From the NCBI GenBank assembly GCA_020425605.1, contig JAGQRH010000006.1, forward strand, positions 1-64,000: a stretch of DNA of 64,000 nt. The letters run 5' to 3'. Both the position numbers and the translations under genes were made by a program. This document shows, piece after piece, positions 41,420-49,922 of the stretch (the stretch's first letter is position 1; each line of letters begins with the position of its first letter). Source of the stretch: Planctomycetota bacterium (GTDB lineage Bacteria; Planctomycetota; UBA8742; UBA2392). The notes under the pieces were generated by a model that was not told the origin of the DNA, ran no database searches, and saw only the letters and a program-made list of their open reading frames with translations.

Positions 41420-41446
41420 AAAGCCCCTGCGACACGCAGGGGCTTT
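41420..41446 (+). terminator. Terminator between the VWA genes
   Basis: AAAGCCCCTGC (41420-41430) and GCAGGGGCTTT (41436-41446) pair perfectly over a five-base loop and are followed by a T-rich run. The two VWA genes are thus separately transcribed or attenuated. Confidence 0.85.
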
Positions 41447-41486
41447 TCTTTTCCCCGCTTCACGGACCAACCTCTACACTGTGCAC

Positions 41487-43112
41487 ATGAAGCGTCTCGC
41501 CGTCGTTGCTCTCGCCTTGCTTGCCGCCACGGCCGTGGTGCGAGCGGACGATTGGGACGCCAAGGTTGCCGCCTACAAGGAAAGCCAGAAGCGCCCGTCA
41601 CTGTGGAAGCGCACCGTCGGCCGAGAAGAACTGGCCATGACGCGCGACGTGCGGGCGATCGAAATCCTCGAACAGGACTACACCAAGCCGGAGAAACCCA
41701 AAGACCAGGTCCAGTTCCTGGTCGCGTCGCTGGTTACGCGCTACTGCAACACGAAGGACTTCGTCGACGCGCTCGAGAGTTTCCGGACGGCCCACAGTCG
41801 CGCCGAAGATGCATGGCTGTGGTACCGCTGCCTGCAGGTCTACCAAAGCTGGCGCGGTGTAGATGACGTCATTGAGATCGCGAAAAACCCCGAGCTTGAT
41901 GTCTTCCTGCGCGCCGCCGCCATTGAGGCCATCGCCAACCGGCCGGAAGCCGGGGTGCTGGCACTCGTCAAGGAAACACTCAACAACCTGCCTGACGACA
42001 AGCAGCGCTGGGTGCTGGTCGAAAGCTGCATGAGCGCCCTGCGCTGGAAGGTCAGCCAGCTGAAGACCGATGACTTCCGACTGCCGGCCGAGCAGCTGGC
42101 ACGCATGCTCGACCAGGACGCCGTGCCCGAGCACACCAAAATGGTCATCGCCCGAACGTTTCGCCGGATGTTCGATGAAGATCATGCGTACATGGCCGCG
42201 AGTTTCTGGCTCGACAAGCTGACGGGCCAGAAGGCGGGCCAGCGCAGCAAGACCCTTGCGCAACCGTCGTTCCTGGGCCTGCTGGCCGAGGGCAATCGCA
42301 TCTGCTACGTGATCGACATGAGCGACTCGATGCTCACGCCGCTCACCCTGCAGGAAAAGGAAGACCTGCGAAACCCGGTCACCGGCCACAAGAAGCTCGA
42401 CGACCCGGACGCCAAGGAGCCGCCGCCCAAGCCGGACCCCGACGTTGCCGGCCTGCCCTGGGACAAGATCATCACCCGCTTTGACGCAGCCCGCGAGTTC
42501 CTGAAGCTGTCCCTGAAGAGGCTGAGCCCCGACCAGTACTTCGCCGTCGCCTGGTTCGGCACCGAGGCGGGGCTGCTGGACGAATCCGACGGCATGGTCA
42601 AAGTGACCGACAAGCGCGTTGAGAAAGTGATCGCCGAGCTCGACGCCATCAAGCCCGGCAAGCCCACACCCGCACGCAAAGACGGCACCCTGCGCGGCCT
42701 GACCAACCTGCACGGCGGCATCCAGCGCGCCTTCAAGTGCAAGGGCAAGGGCCTGATCAAGGACTATGAATACATCGACTGGCTCGGCTTTACGCAGGGT
42801 GCGGACACGGTCTTCCTGCTCAGCGACGGCAAGCAGACCTGGTCGGACTGGGACTGCCTCGACAAGGCCGACACGGCCGACGTCGCCGGCGACCCCGAAA
42901 GCGGAAACGACAGCCCCGGCGGCGACTACCCCGAGCTGCATTTCTACGGCCCATACGTCGACCAGCGCCACATGCTCGAGGACTTCCAGCGCATGAACCT
43001 GTTCCGCAAGGCCGAGATTCACTGCATCGGCATCGGCGAAGCCGAAGAAGGCGTGCTGCGCGCCATCAGTGACATAGGCAACGGCCAGTTGCGGCTGGTC
43101 GGCAAGAAGTAG
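41487..43112 (+). CDS. Secreted VWA-domain protein with HEAT-like N-terminus (second of pair)
   Basis: 541 residues; ATG 41487 is preferred over GTG 41481. A signal peptide (MKRLAVVALALLAATAVVRA) is present. The layout equals the paralogue's: helical repeats (DVFLRAAAIEAIANRPEAG), then a VWA domain with DMSDS (Asp277, Ser279, Ser281), LTNLHGGIQRAF and TVFLLSDGKQTWSDW. Shared blocks such as EDAWLWYRC, FDAAREFLKLSLK and MNLFRKAEIHCIGIGEA show recent duplication. Probably an extracytoplasmic protein with a metal-dependent binding role, like the neighbour. Confidence 0.8.
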   Translation: MKRLAVVALALLAATAVVRADDWDAKVAAYKESQKRPSLWKRTVGREELAMTRDVRAIEILEQDYTKPEKPKDQVQFLVASLVTRYCNTKDFVDALESFRTAHSRAEDAWLWYRCLQVYQSWRGVDDVIEIAKNPELDVFLRAAAIEAIANRPEAGVLALVKETLNNLPDDKQRWVLVESCMSALRWKVSQLKTDDFRLPAEQLARMLDQDAVPEHTKMVIARTFRRMFDEDHAYMAASFWLDKLTGQKAGQRSKTLAQPSFLGLLAEGNRICYVIDMSDSMLTPLTLQEKEDLRNPVTGHKKLDDPDAKEPPPKPDPDVAGLPWDKIITRFDAAREFLKLSLKRLSPDQYFAVAWFGTEAGLLDESDGMVKVTDKRVEKVIAELDAIKPGKPTPARKDGTLRGLTNLHGGIQRAFKCKGKGLIKDYEYIDWLGFTQGADTVFLLSDGKQTWSDWDCLDKADTADVAGDPESGNDSPGGDYPELHFYGPYVDQRHMLEDFQRMNLFRKAEIHCIGIGEAEEGVLRAISDIGNGQLRLVGKK

Positions 43113-43116
43113 GGGC

Positions 43117-43425
43117 CTAGTGCTTCCGCAATTCGGCGCCGACCTCTACCACCGTGTAGGCAATGATTACCAGGGTCCAGAAGGACCCGAAGACGATCGC
43201 CGTGATGGCAAGCATCCGCGCCCGGGGCGTCTGGGGTTTGCGAGTCAGCGCCCAGACCCCAATCAGCGCCCCGATCGGGGAGCACAGGAAAGCGCTGACA
43301 ATCGAGGCATAGGCCCAGATTAGGCTGGAAGGGACGTAGCCCGGCTCTACTTCTGGCGCGTCTGGACGGTGCGGGACAACGTTTTCGGCCTTCCCGTAAG
43401 GCTGATTTTGCTCTGCGCCATCCAT
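43117..43425 (-). CDS. Small two-TM membrane protein (DUF4190-like)
   Basis: 102 residues from ATG 43425; upstream in-frame ATGs exist and no ribosome site is obvious. A Pro-rich N-terminus (VVPHRPDAPEVEPGYVP) is followed by two TM helices (SIVSAFLCSPIGALIGVWAL; MLAITAIVFGSFWTLVIIAYT), the first with the SPIGALIG-like kink and a RKPQTPRAR loop. This resembles DUF4190-type proteins. It is antisense to nothing and convergent with the VWA gene. Role unknown. Confidence 0.6.
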   Translation of the reverse strand: MDGAEQNQPYGKAENVVPHRPDAPEVEPGYVPSSLIWAYASIVSAFLCSPIGALIGVWALTRKPQTPRARMLAITAIVFGSFWTLVIIAYTVVEVGAELRKH

Positions 43426-43523
43426 GAGCAGAATGATACCGATTCCGGTCAGGAACTGCCCCATTGAGGTACTTAATGGCAGAATGAGTGGCCACTTTGG
43501 GCAGGAAATCAACGAGGACAGCC

Positions 43524-44366
43524 ATGCGAATCTGGGAACCCCACATCCACATGATCAGCCGCGTCACGGAAGACTATGAGAAGATGGCGGCGGCCGGCAT
43601 CACCCACATCACCGAGCCCCAGTTCTGGCTTGGCCAGCCGCGCACCAGCGTCGGCAGCTTCATCGACTACTTCATGCACCTGACCGAGTACGAGGTCACG
43701 CGCGCGGCCGACTACGGCATCAAGCACTACTGCAACATCGGCCTGAACCCGAAGGAAGCCAACGACGACCGCGTGAACCGCGACGTGATGTCGATCCTGC
43801 CGGAGTGGGTGAAGCACCCGTTGTGCCTGGCGATCGGCGAGATCGGCCTCGACTCGCACACGCCCACGGAAGAGAAGTTCCTGCTTGAGCAACTTGAGCT
43901 GGCCAAGCAGACGAACATGCCGGTGATGGTGCACACCCCGCACCGCGAGAAGTTCAAGGGCACCAAGCGGATCATCAGCTTCTGCCAGGACGTCGGCATG
44001 GACGCCGACAAGGTGCTGATCGACCACAACAACGAAGAGACGATCCCGATCACCAAGGAAGCGGGCTACTGGGCGGGCCACACGGTGTACCCGGTGACCA
44101 AGCTGAGCCCGGAGCGCGCGACGAACATCCTGAAGCGCTTCGGCACCGAGAAGATGATGTTGAACTCAAGCGCCGACTGGGGTCCCAGCGATTGCACCAA
44201 CGTGCCCAAGACGGTGGCCGAGCTGCGCCGCAACGGCTTCACCGAAGAAGACATCCAGCGCGTGGTATGGGACAACCCGTTCAACTTCTACGCCCAGTCA
44301 GGCAAGCTCGAAGAAGAGCGCGCCCGTCTGAAACACACCTTCCTGCCAGAAAGCGTAGCGGTGTGA
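43524..44366 (+). CDS. TatD-like metal-dependent hydrolase
   Basis: 280 residues from ATG 43524 (GAGGA seven bases upstream). The amidohydrolase fold is shown by His7-Ile-His9 (WEPHIH), AIGEIGLDS, VMVHTPHR, VLIDHNNEE and NSSADWGPSD with the final Asp. These are the TatD-type metal ligands. TatD enzymes are DNases or 3' exonucleases, while this branch (GITHITEPQFWLGQPRTSVGSF) looks like a distinct group whose substrate I do not know. It is alone in its unit. Confidence 0.75.
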   Translation: MRIWEPHIHMISRVTEDYEKMAAAGITHITEPQFWLGQPRTSVGSFIDYFMHLTEYEVTRAADYGIKHYCNIGLNPKEANDDRVNRDVMSILPEWVKHPLCLAIGEIGLDSHTPTEEKFLLEQLELAKQTNMPVMVHTPHREKFKGTKRIISFCQDVGMDADKVLIDHNNEETIPITKEAGYWAGHTVYPVTKLSPERATNILKRFGTEKMMLNSSADWGPSDCTNVPKTVAELRRNGFTEEDIQRVVWDNPFNFYAQSGKLEEERARLKHTFLPESVAV

Positions 44367-44424
44367 GACGTAGCCCCCGGCGTAAGCTGGGGGCATCAGG
44401 AGTCTGAGCCCACAGAAACAAAGC

Positions 44425-44455
44425 AGCCCGCATCGAAGCCGGATGCGGGCTTTGT
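44425..44455. terminator. Terminator after the TatD-like gene
   Basis: AGCCCGCATC (44425-44434) and GATGCGGGCT (44442-44451) form ten pairs over a seven-base loop with T residues after, between convergent genes, so likely used both ways. Confidence 0.75.
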
Positions 44456-44521
44456 CTTTAACGACACCGGTCTGCAGGCAATGCACCCAGCTTACATCGG
44501 GGGCTGGTTTGCTCATACGAA

Positions 44522-46315
44522 TCAGGGGTGGTTCTTCGGATCGTATGGGTTGCCCTTCGAGCGGGCGTAGACCGTCAAGTCCGGCCGGGCATCGATCAGT
44601 TGCCAGACAGCGGGGTACGACTTGTCCCATGAGTACAGTACGGGCAACTCCAGGCGCTTCAGATTGCGTCGATCACGCAACGCCTTGAGAGTATCGACGC
44701 CAACGCATTCACAGGCGATGTGCAAGTCCTCGACATTGGGCAGCGCAACCAGGTCAAGCAGCCCTTCTTCCGTTACGCGCGTACCCCGCCCGATATCCAA
44801 TGTCTTCAAGTTCTTCATGCCGGCAAGCGCTGCGAGGTACGAATCATCAAGCCCGGGAACGTCCTCGAGGATCAACACTTCGAGATCTTCCAGCGCCAGG
44901 ATTCGATCCAGTGTCTTCCGAGTGATGCCAGCGCACCCGAGTAGGTCGAGTGAACGTAGTTGAGTTGCGTGTTCCAGCCCTTCAAACGCGTCGTCACCGA
45001 GATGATGACAGAAGGAGAAGCCCAACCCGGGCGAAGGCCAATTGGCGATCACTTCGCGGCAACCCTCCGCGTTCAGCCTATCGCCGAAGTCATGCGGGAT
45101 CTTGAGGTCAAGTCCGCTGAGCCAATGCGCCCCCGTGCCGGAGAAGTTGCGACAGCCGCAGATGTCGAGCACGCGAAGCCGTGGCAAGCTGGGAACGATC
45201 TCCATCCAGCTTCCGCGCAGCTTCGGGTCCTCGTGAGAAAACAGCAGACTCTCAATCGACGGCGCTCCCCTGAGCCCCATCACCATCGCGTCGGTCACAC
45301 CGCCGATGAAGCTGAGGGTTCGAAGATGAGGCATCCTCGCGAGCGCAGCCATGCCCCGGGAAGTAATTGTCGAGTCGTACGTGATGTAGACTTTCAGCGA
45401 TTCGATTTGCGTTGCAGTTGCGATCGCCTCCAACCCAGCATCGGAGATGGGCCCGTAGCTCAGGTCCAGAGACCGAAGCCAGGGAAACGAAGCAAACACT
45501 TCCAAGCCTTCGTCGCCGGACACATCGAAGTCGTCATCGCTGATCCACTCGAGGCTCGTTGCCCCCGCCAGGGATATCGGCTCGATATGCCACGTCGACA
45601 GTCGCCGGACGCTTGCAGGAATGGGCCTTCCCTTGGGCCAACCACAGACTAGCAGTGTCTCGACATGATCCAGGTTGGCAGGAAGCGGCGTCGGCACTTG
45701 CTCGCCGCGCCAACAGAAGTAGTCGACGTCTGACTCGAAAGCGGTGATCCAAGGGAAGTCCCATCGGCTTGGCGCGCCGCTTAGGGACAAGGCGTGGATC
45801 CGAGTTGGCAATGGATAACAATCAAGCACGTCACTGGTCGTCGCGAGATACCGCAACCCCGGCAGTTCTAAGGCCCGAGACGCTACATCCGGTTCCGCTT
45901 TCAACTCGATCGCCGCAATACGGGGCAATCGCTCCAGCGCCGCTAGCTCCTTGGCTGTCATCCACCCGTCCGAAATGTATCCAAGCGACTCCGTATCCAA
46001 CAGGCCGATAACACCAGCGTCGACCTCGGTCGTACGACCCGCGCCCCACGTGCGCGGAAACTCGTCCGGGATGCACCCTCCTGCCTCGTCGATTTCTTCA
46101 AGCGTCCAGTCTCGATTCTCCAGGATCACGAACTGCCCGTCCAACTCATCGGTCGGAACATCGATTTCAGAGCTGGCAGCCAGTGGAGGTACTGGATTTG
46201 GAGTACGCTGACTCTTCTCAGCAGACTTGTCCGCATGTGGGACTAAGAGAAACAACAGAATGGCGCCCACAAGGAGCGTAAGACTGCCGCCAACCCAACG
46301 TGCGATGGATCGCAT
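44522..46315 (-). CDS. Membrane-anchored leucine-rich-repeat protein
   Basis: 597 residues. An N-terminal TM anchor (WVGGSLTLLVGAILLFLLV) is followed by a 100-residue linker domain and, from about 130, LRR units (LRSLDLSYGPISDAGLEAIA, LRVLDICGCRNFSGTG, LRSLDLLGCAGITRKTLD, LKTLDIGRGTRVTEEGLL). The repeats are of the RNI/cysteine-containing bacterial type. It likely faces the periplasm and binds proteins. Several blocks look irregular, so the count of repeats is unclear. Codons here are less GC-biased than in neighbours. Confidence 0.75.
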   Translation of the reverse strand: MRSIARWVGGSLTLLVGAILLFLLVPHADKSAEKSQRTPNPVPPLAASSEIDVPTDELDGQFVILENRDWTLEEIDEAGGCIPDEFPRTWGAGRTTEVDAGVIGLLDTESLGYISDGWMTAKELAALERLPRIAAIELKAEPDVASRALELPGLRYLATTSDVLDCYPLPTRIHALSLSGAPSRWDFPWITAFESDVDYFCWRGEQVPTPLPANLDHVETLLVCGWPKGRPIPASVRRLSTWHIEPISLAGATSLEWISDDDFDVSGDEGLEVFASFPWLRSLDLSYGPISDAGLEAIATATQIESLKVYITYDSTITSRGMAALARMPHLRTLSFIGGVTDAMVMGLRGAPSIESLLFSHEDPKLRGSWMEIVPSLPRLRVLDICGCRNFSGTGAHWLSGLDLKIPHDFGDRLNAEGCREVIANWPSPGLGFSFCHHLGDDAFEGLEHATQLRSLDLLGCAGITRKTLDRILALEDLEVLILEDVPGLDDSYLAALAGMKNLKTLDIGRGTRVTEEGLLDLVALPNVEDLHIACECVGVDTLKALRDRRNLKRLELPVLYSWDKSYPAVWQLIDARPDLTVYARSKGNPYDPKNHP

Positions 46316-46354
46316 ACTCTGGAAACGAATTGCGAAGGCCGGAGTTCGCCCAAA

Positions 46355-47569
46355 CTAGAATGTGTGAATGAACAATCCGCTGCGCAGCTTGGGCTCGAAC
46401 CAGGTTGACTTGGGCGGCATGATTCGGCCGGCGTCGGCGATTTCCATTAGCTGCTGCACCGTCACCGGGTACATGCTGAAGGCGACTCCGCCGCTCGCAT
46501 CGACCTGCTTCTTTAAATAGTCCGTGCCGCGGATTCCACCGGCGAACTCGATGCGGTCGCTGGTGCGCGGGTCGTCGATCCCGAGCAAAGGCCCCAGCAC
46601 CTGCTGCTGCAACATCTCCACGTCCAGGCGCGCGACCGGGTTGGTGTCGGCCGGGGGTTCCAGCTTCAGACCGTGCCACTTGCCGCCGAGGTACATGCTG
46701 ACCTTCCCCGGCTCGGTGGGCGTGGGATCGGCGCCTTCGGTCATCTCGCAGGCGAAGCCCACTTCATCGATCAGCTCTTCGGGCTCCCGGCCGTTGAGGT
46801 CGAGCACGATGCGGTTGTAGGGCAGAATCTTGAGCTCGCTGCCCGGGAAGAACACGCACAGGAACCAGTTGTAGTCCTCTTCGCCCGTGTGGTTCGGGTT
46901 GGCCCTGGCGCGCTCGTTGGCGACGCGCGCGGCGCTGGCGCTGCGGTGATGGCCATCGGCAACGTAGAACGCGGGCACCGGCAGGAACGCGCTGGCCAGC
47001 TCTTCGCCGCCGGCGATGCGCCAGACCGTGTGCTTGATTCCATCCGGCGCGGTGAAGTCGATCAGCGGCGGCTGCGCGCAAGTTTCCGCGACCAGCTTGT
47101 TCACGTCGGCATTGTCCTTGTACGTCAGGAACACCGGGCCGGAGTTGGCCGACAAATCGCCGGTCAGGCGGGTGCGGTCGTTTTCTTTGTCCGGGCGGGT
47201 CTTCTCGTGCTTCTTGATCAGCCCGTTGTTGTAGTCGTCCACGTGGCACAGGCCGACGACGCCGCGCTGAACATGATCGCCCATTTGTTGCTGATAGACG
47301 TAGAGCGACGGCCCGTCTTCGCGCACCAGCGCGCCCTCGGCCTGCAGGCGATTGAGGTTCTCGGCGGCCTTGGCGTAGACGGCGTCGGAGTGGACGTCTG
47401 TGCCCGGCGGCAGGTCAATCTCCGCGCGCACCACGTGCAGCATACTGAGCGGGTTGCCCGCAGCCAGCTCGCGCGCTTCTTCCGTATTCACGACGTCATA
47501 GGGCAGCGACGCCACTTTCGGCGCGAGCTCAGGTGTCGGGCGAAGACCGGTGAATGCTCGAATGCGCAT
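46355..47569 (-). CDS. DUF1015-family protein in serine cluster
   Basis: 404 residues typical of DUF1015: RAFTGLRPTPELAPKVASLPYDVV at the start, KKHEKTRPDKENDR, FYVADGHHRSASAAR and the end MPPKSTWFEPKLRSGLFIH. It is eight bases downstream of serA and cotranscribed with it and the class V aminotransferase. DUF1015 genes often neighbour serA and serC, so a role in serine or phosphoserine metabolism is inferred, perhaps as kinase or phosphatase; I cannot name the reaction. Confidence 0.85.
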   Translation of the reverse strand: MRIRAFTGLRPTPELAPKVASLPYDVVNTEEARELAAGNPLSMLHVVRAEIDLPPGTDVHSDAVYAKAAENLNRLQAEGALVREDGPSLYVYQQQMGDHVQRGVVGLCHVDDYNNGLIKKHEKTRPDKENDRTRLTGDLSANSGPVFLTYKDNADVNKLVAETCAQPPLIDFTAPDGIKHTVWRIAGGEELASAFLPVPAFYVADGHHRSASAARVANERARANPNHTGEEDYNWFLCVFFPGSELKILPYNRIVLDLNGREPEELIDEVGFACEMTEGADPTPTEPGKVSMYLGGKWHGLKLEPPADTNPVARLDVEMLQQQVLGPLLGIDDPRTSDRIEFAGGIRGTDYLKKQVDASGGVAFSMYPVTVQQLMEIADAGRIMPPKSTWFEPKLRSGLFIHTF

Positions 47570-47576
47570 GGCGCCC

Positions 47577-48518
47577 CTAGTTCACCCGGCCGACGAAGTC
47601 CTTGCCGGTCAGGAAGTTGCCCACGTTGCGGCAGATGATCTCGCCGACTTTTTCCTGCGCGTCGATCGTGCTGGCGCCGAGGTGTGGCGTGCAGACGACT
47701 TTCGGGTGCATGACCAGCGGGTTGTCCGGGCCGGCTGGTTCTTTCTCGTAAACATCCAGCGCCGCGCCGCCGCACTTGCCGCTCTCCAGCGCCGCCAGCA
47801 ACGCTGCTTCATCAACCAGGCCGCCGCGCGCACAGTTGATCAGTCGCATGCCCGGCTTGCAGATCTCGAAGGCGTGCTTGCCGATCAGGTGTTTCGTCTC
47901 CGGCATCATCGGTGTGTGGACGGTGAGTATGTCCGCACGCTTGATCACGTCATCGAGCGGCAGCAGATCCACACCGATTTCCTTGGCGCGCTCGTCGCTG
48001 ATCACGGGGTCGTAGCCGATCACCTTCATCTTCAGGCCCAGCGCACGATCGGCGACTACGGCACCGATGTTGCCCAGTCCGACCACGCCCAGCGTCTTGC
48101 CCGTGAGCTCGATACCCTTGTAGCTGCGGTCCCATTCGCCGTTTACCAGCTTGCGGTTCGCCTGTGGGATATGCCGCGCGACCGCGAACATGAGCGCAAG
48201 CGTCTGCTCGGCCGTCGTGACCGTGTTGCCGCCCGGCGCGATCAGCACGGTGATGCCCTTGGCCGCCGCGGCCTTGGCGTCGATGTTGTCGTAGCCGGTG
48301 CCCGCGCGCCCGATGACCTTCAGGTCCGGCGCCTTTTCAATGATGTCGGCCGTGACCTTGGATTCGCTGCGCACGATCAGCCCGGCGCAGCCCTTCAGCT
48401 TGGCCACCAACTCATCGCCATTGACCGGCGCAATCTCTTCAATTTCGATGTCCTTGAACTCGCGCAGTACGTCCACACCCTGCGGGTTCAGCTTGGCTGA
48501 AATCAATACTTTGGCCAC
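47577..48518 (-). CDS. serA: D-3-phosphoglycerate dehydrogenase, short form
   Basis: 313 residues. NAD-binding VVGLGNIGAVVADRA, VIGRAGTGYDNID, the catalytic CARGGLVDEAALL region and HLGAST are all present. It lacks the ACT or intervening regulatory domains of longer SerA enzymes, like type III PGDH. It would oxidise 3-phosphoglycerate to 3-phosphohydroxypyruvate, the entry to serine. The next gene upstream in the operon encodes a class V aminotransferase that could take the next step. A hydroxypyruvate or glyoxylate reductase activity is an alternative. Confidence 0.85.
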   Translation of the reverse strand: MAKVLISAKLNPQGVDVLREFKDIEIEEIAPVNGDELVAKLKGCAGLIVRSESKVTADIIEKAPDLKVIGRAGTGYDNIDAKAAAAKGITVLIAPGGNTVTTAEQTLALMFAVARHIPQANRKLVNGEWDRSYKGIELTGKTLGVVGLGNIGAVVADRALGLKMKVIGYDPVISDERAKEIGVDLLPLDDVIKRADILTVHTPMMPETKHLIGKHAFEICKPGMRLINCARGGLVDEAALLAALESGKCGGAALDVYEKEPAGPDNPLVMHPKVVCTPHLGASTIDAQEKVGEIICRNVGNFLTGKDFVGRVN

Positions 48519-48540
48519 CGTCGTCTCCCTTCGACTGCCT

Positions 48541-48644
48541 CGCGCGAAGACGCGAAGCTGGGCGAAACCGCGAAGAACTGCTCTTTGTGCCTGGCAACTC
48601 TTCGGGCCTTCACGAGCAGTTCACTTCGCGCCTTCGCGCAAAGT
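48541..48644. repeat. Long imperfect palindrome of GCGAAGA-type words
   Basis: Left arm GCGCGAAGACGCGAAG (from 48542), right arm CTTCGCGCCTTCGCGC (to about 48639), about 65 bases apart, between serA and the aminotransferase gene. It could attenuate the operon. It is the third member of this palindrome type in the window. Confidence 0.6.
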
Positions 48645-48646
48645 CC

Positions 48647-49798
48647 TTATGCCTTTAACTTCATGTACTCGGCCTGTGCTGCCTTCAGCCCGGCGCCGCT
48701 TTCAAACTTCAGCCCGGCCTCCGCCAGCACAACCTCGAGCGCCGCAATCAAACCCATCGTGTCGATGTAGTCGTAGTAGCCCAGGTGCGCGAGGCGGAAG
48801 ATCTTGCCCTTCAGGTCATCCTGCCCGTTCGCGATGATCGCGCCGAATTGGTTCTTCAAACCCTTGATCACAGCGCCGCTGTCCATGCCGCCGGGCACGC
48901 GCACGGCCGTGACGCTCTCGCTGGGGGAGTCGCTCAGCAGCTCGAGGCCCATGGCCTGCACCGCTGCACGCGACATGCTTGCCAGCTCGAAAGCGTTGCG
49001 CGTCAGTGAATCCACACCTGCGTCGAGAATCCACTTCAGGCTGGCCGCGGCGGCCGCGATCAGGCTGATGGCCGGCGTGAAAGCCGTCTGGTCCTTGGCC
49101 TGGTTTTTCAGTTCGCGCGCAAAGTCAAAGTAGAAGCGCCGGTTGCCCTTGCGCTCACCGAGCATTTTCTCGGCCTTCTCACTGACGCTGACGAAGGCGA
49201 GCCCCGGCGGCATCGCCATCGCCTTCTGGCTGCCGCAAACCACCAGGTCGAGGTTCCATTCGTCCGTTCGCACCTCATGCGCGCCGATCCATGTGATCGC
49301 GTCCACGCACATGAGGCAGTTGGACATCGGCTTGACCAGCTGCGCAATCTGCTGGACGGGATGAACCGCGCCTGTGCTGCTCTCGCTGCCCTGCACGAAT
49401 ACGGCGCGCACGTCGGGATGCATCCCCAACTGTGCCGCCACCGCAGCAAGCGGCACGCCCCGCCCGTGCTCAACCTTGACCTCAATGACGTTGGCACCGA
49501 ACGCCTGGTTCATCTTCATCCAGCGCTCGCCAAACTTGCCGGCGTTGACGCAGATGACCTTGTCACCTTCCTGGATAAGATTCGCGACGCAGGCTTCGAG
49601 ACCGCCGCTCCCGGAGCTGGCAAACGTCAGCACCGGGCGCTCGGTCTTGAACAGCTGCTGCAAACCCTTGCGCACGGTCTGGAACAATTCGATGAATGCG
49701 TCCGTGCGATGGTGCATGGCCGCTTCGGCCTGTGCGATCTGGGCTTCAGGAAGCAGGGCGGTCGGCCCCGGCGTGAGGACTCGATTCTTGGGCAGCAT
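48647..49798 (-). CDS. Class V aminotransferase (serine-pyruvate/alanine-glyoxylate type)
   Basis: 383 residues. PGPTALLPEAQIAQAEAAMHHRT, TFASSGSGGLEAC, the PLP lysine in GSQKAMAMPPG and the SPSESVTAVRVPGG region match the alanine-glyoxylate/serine-pyruvate family. In phyla lacking classic SerC such enzymes can serve as phosphoserine aminotransferase; its operon with serA and DUF1015 supports that. The ATG at 49798 is followed by MLPKNRVLTPGPT, the normal start. Specific substrate not determinable. Confidence 0.85.
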   Translation of the reverse strand: MLPKNRVLTPGPTALLPEAQIAQAEAAMHHRTDAFIELFQTVRKGLQQLFKTERPVLTFASSGSGGLEACVANLIQEGDKVICVNAGKFGERWMKMNQAFGANVIEVKVEHGRGVPLAAVAAQLGMHPDVRAVFVQGSESSTGAVHPVQQIAQLVKPMSNCLMCVDAITWIGAHEVRTDEWNLDLVVCGSQKAMAMPPGLAFVSVSEKAEKMLGERKGNRRFYFDFARELKNQAKDQTAFTPAISLIAAAAASLKWILDAGVDSLTRNAFELASMSRAAVQAMGLELLSDSPSESVTAVRVPGGMDSGAVIKGLKNQFGAIIANGQDDLKGKIFRLAHLGYYDYIDTMGLIAALEVVLAEAGLKFESGAGLKAAQAEYMKLKA

Positions 49799-49922
49799 AT
49801 TGGCTCCTTTGCGGCGATAGTAGCCGCACGCTTGGCTGCGTCCATGACAACCTTTGGAAGTACAATGGTGGGGTCGCGCGTTTCAATTGCAGGTGTTCAG
49901 GCAGGGCAAAAGGGCAACGGGC

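Noticed and set aside
41598..43022. A 474-codon frame antisense to the second VWA gene
   Set aside because: Shadow of a well-supported secreted VWA protein.
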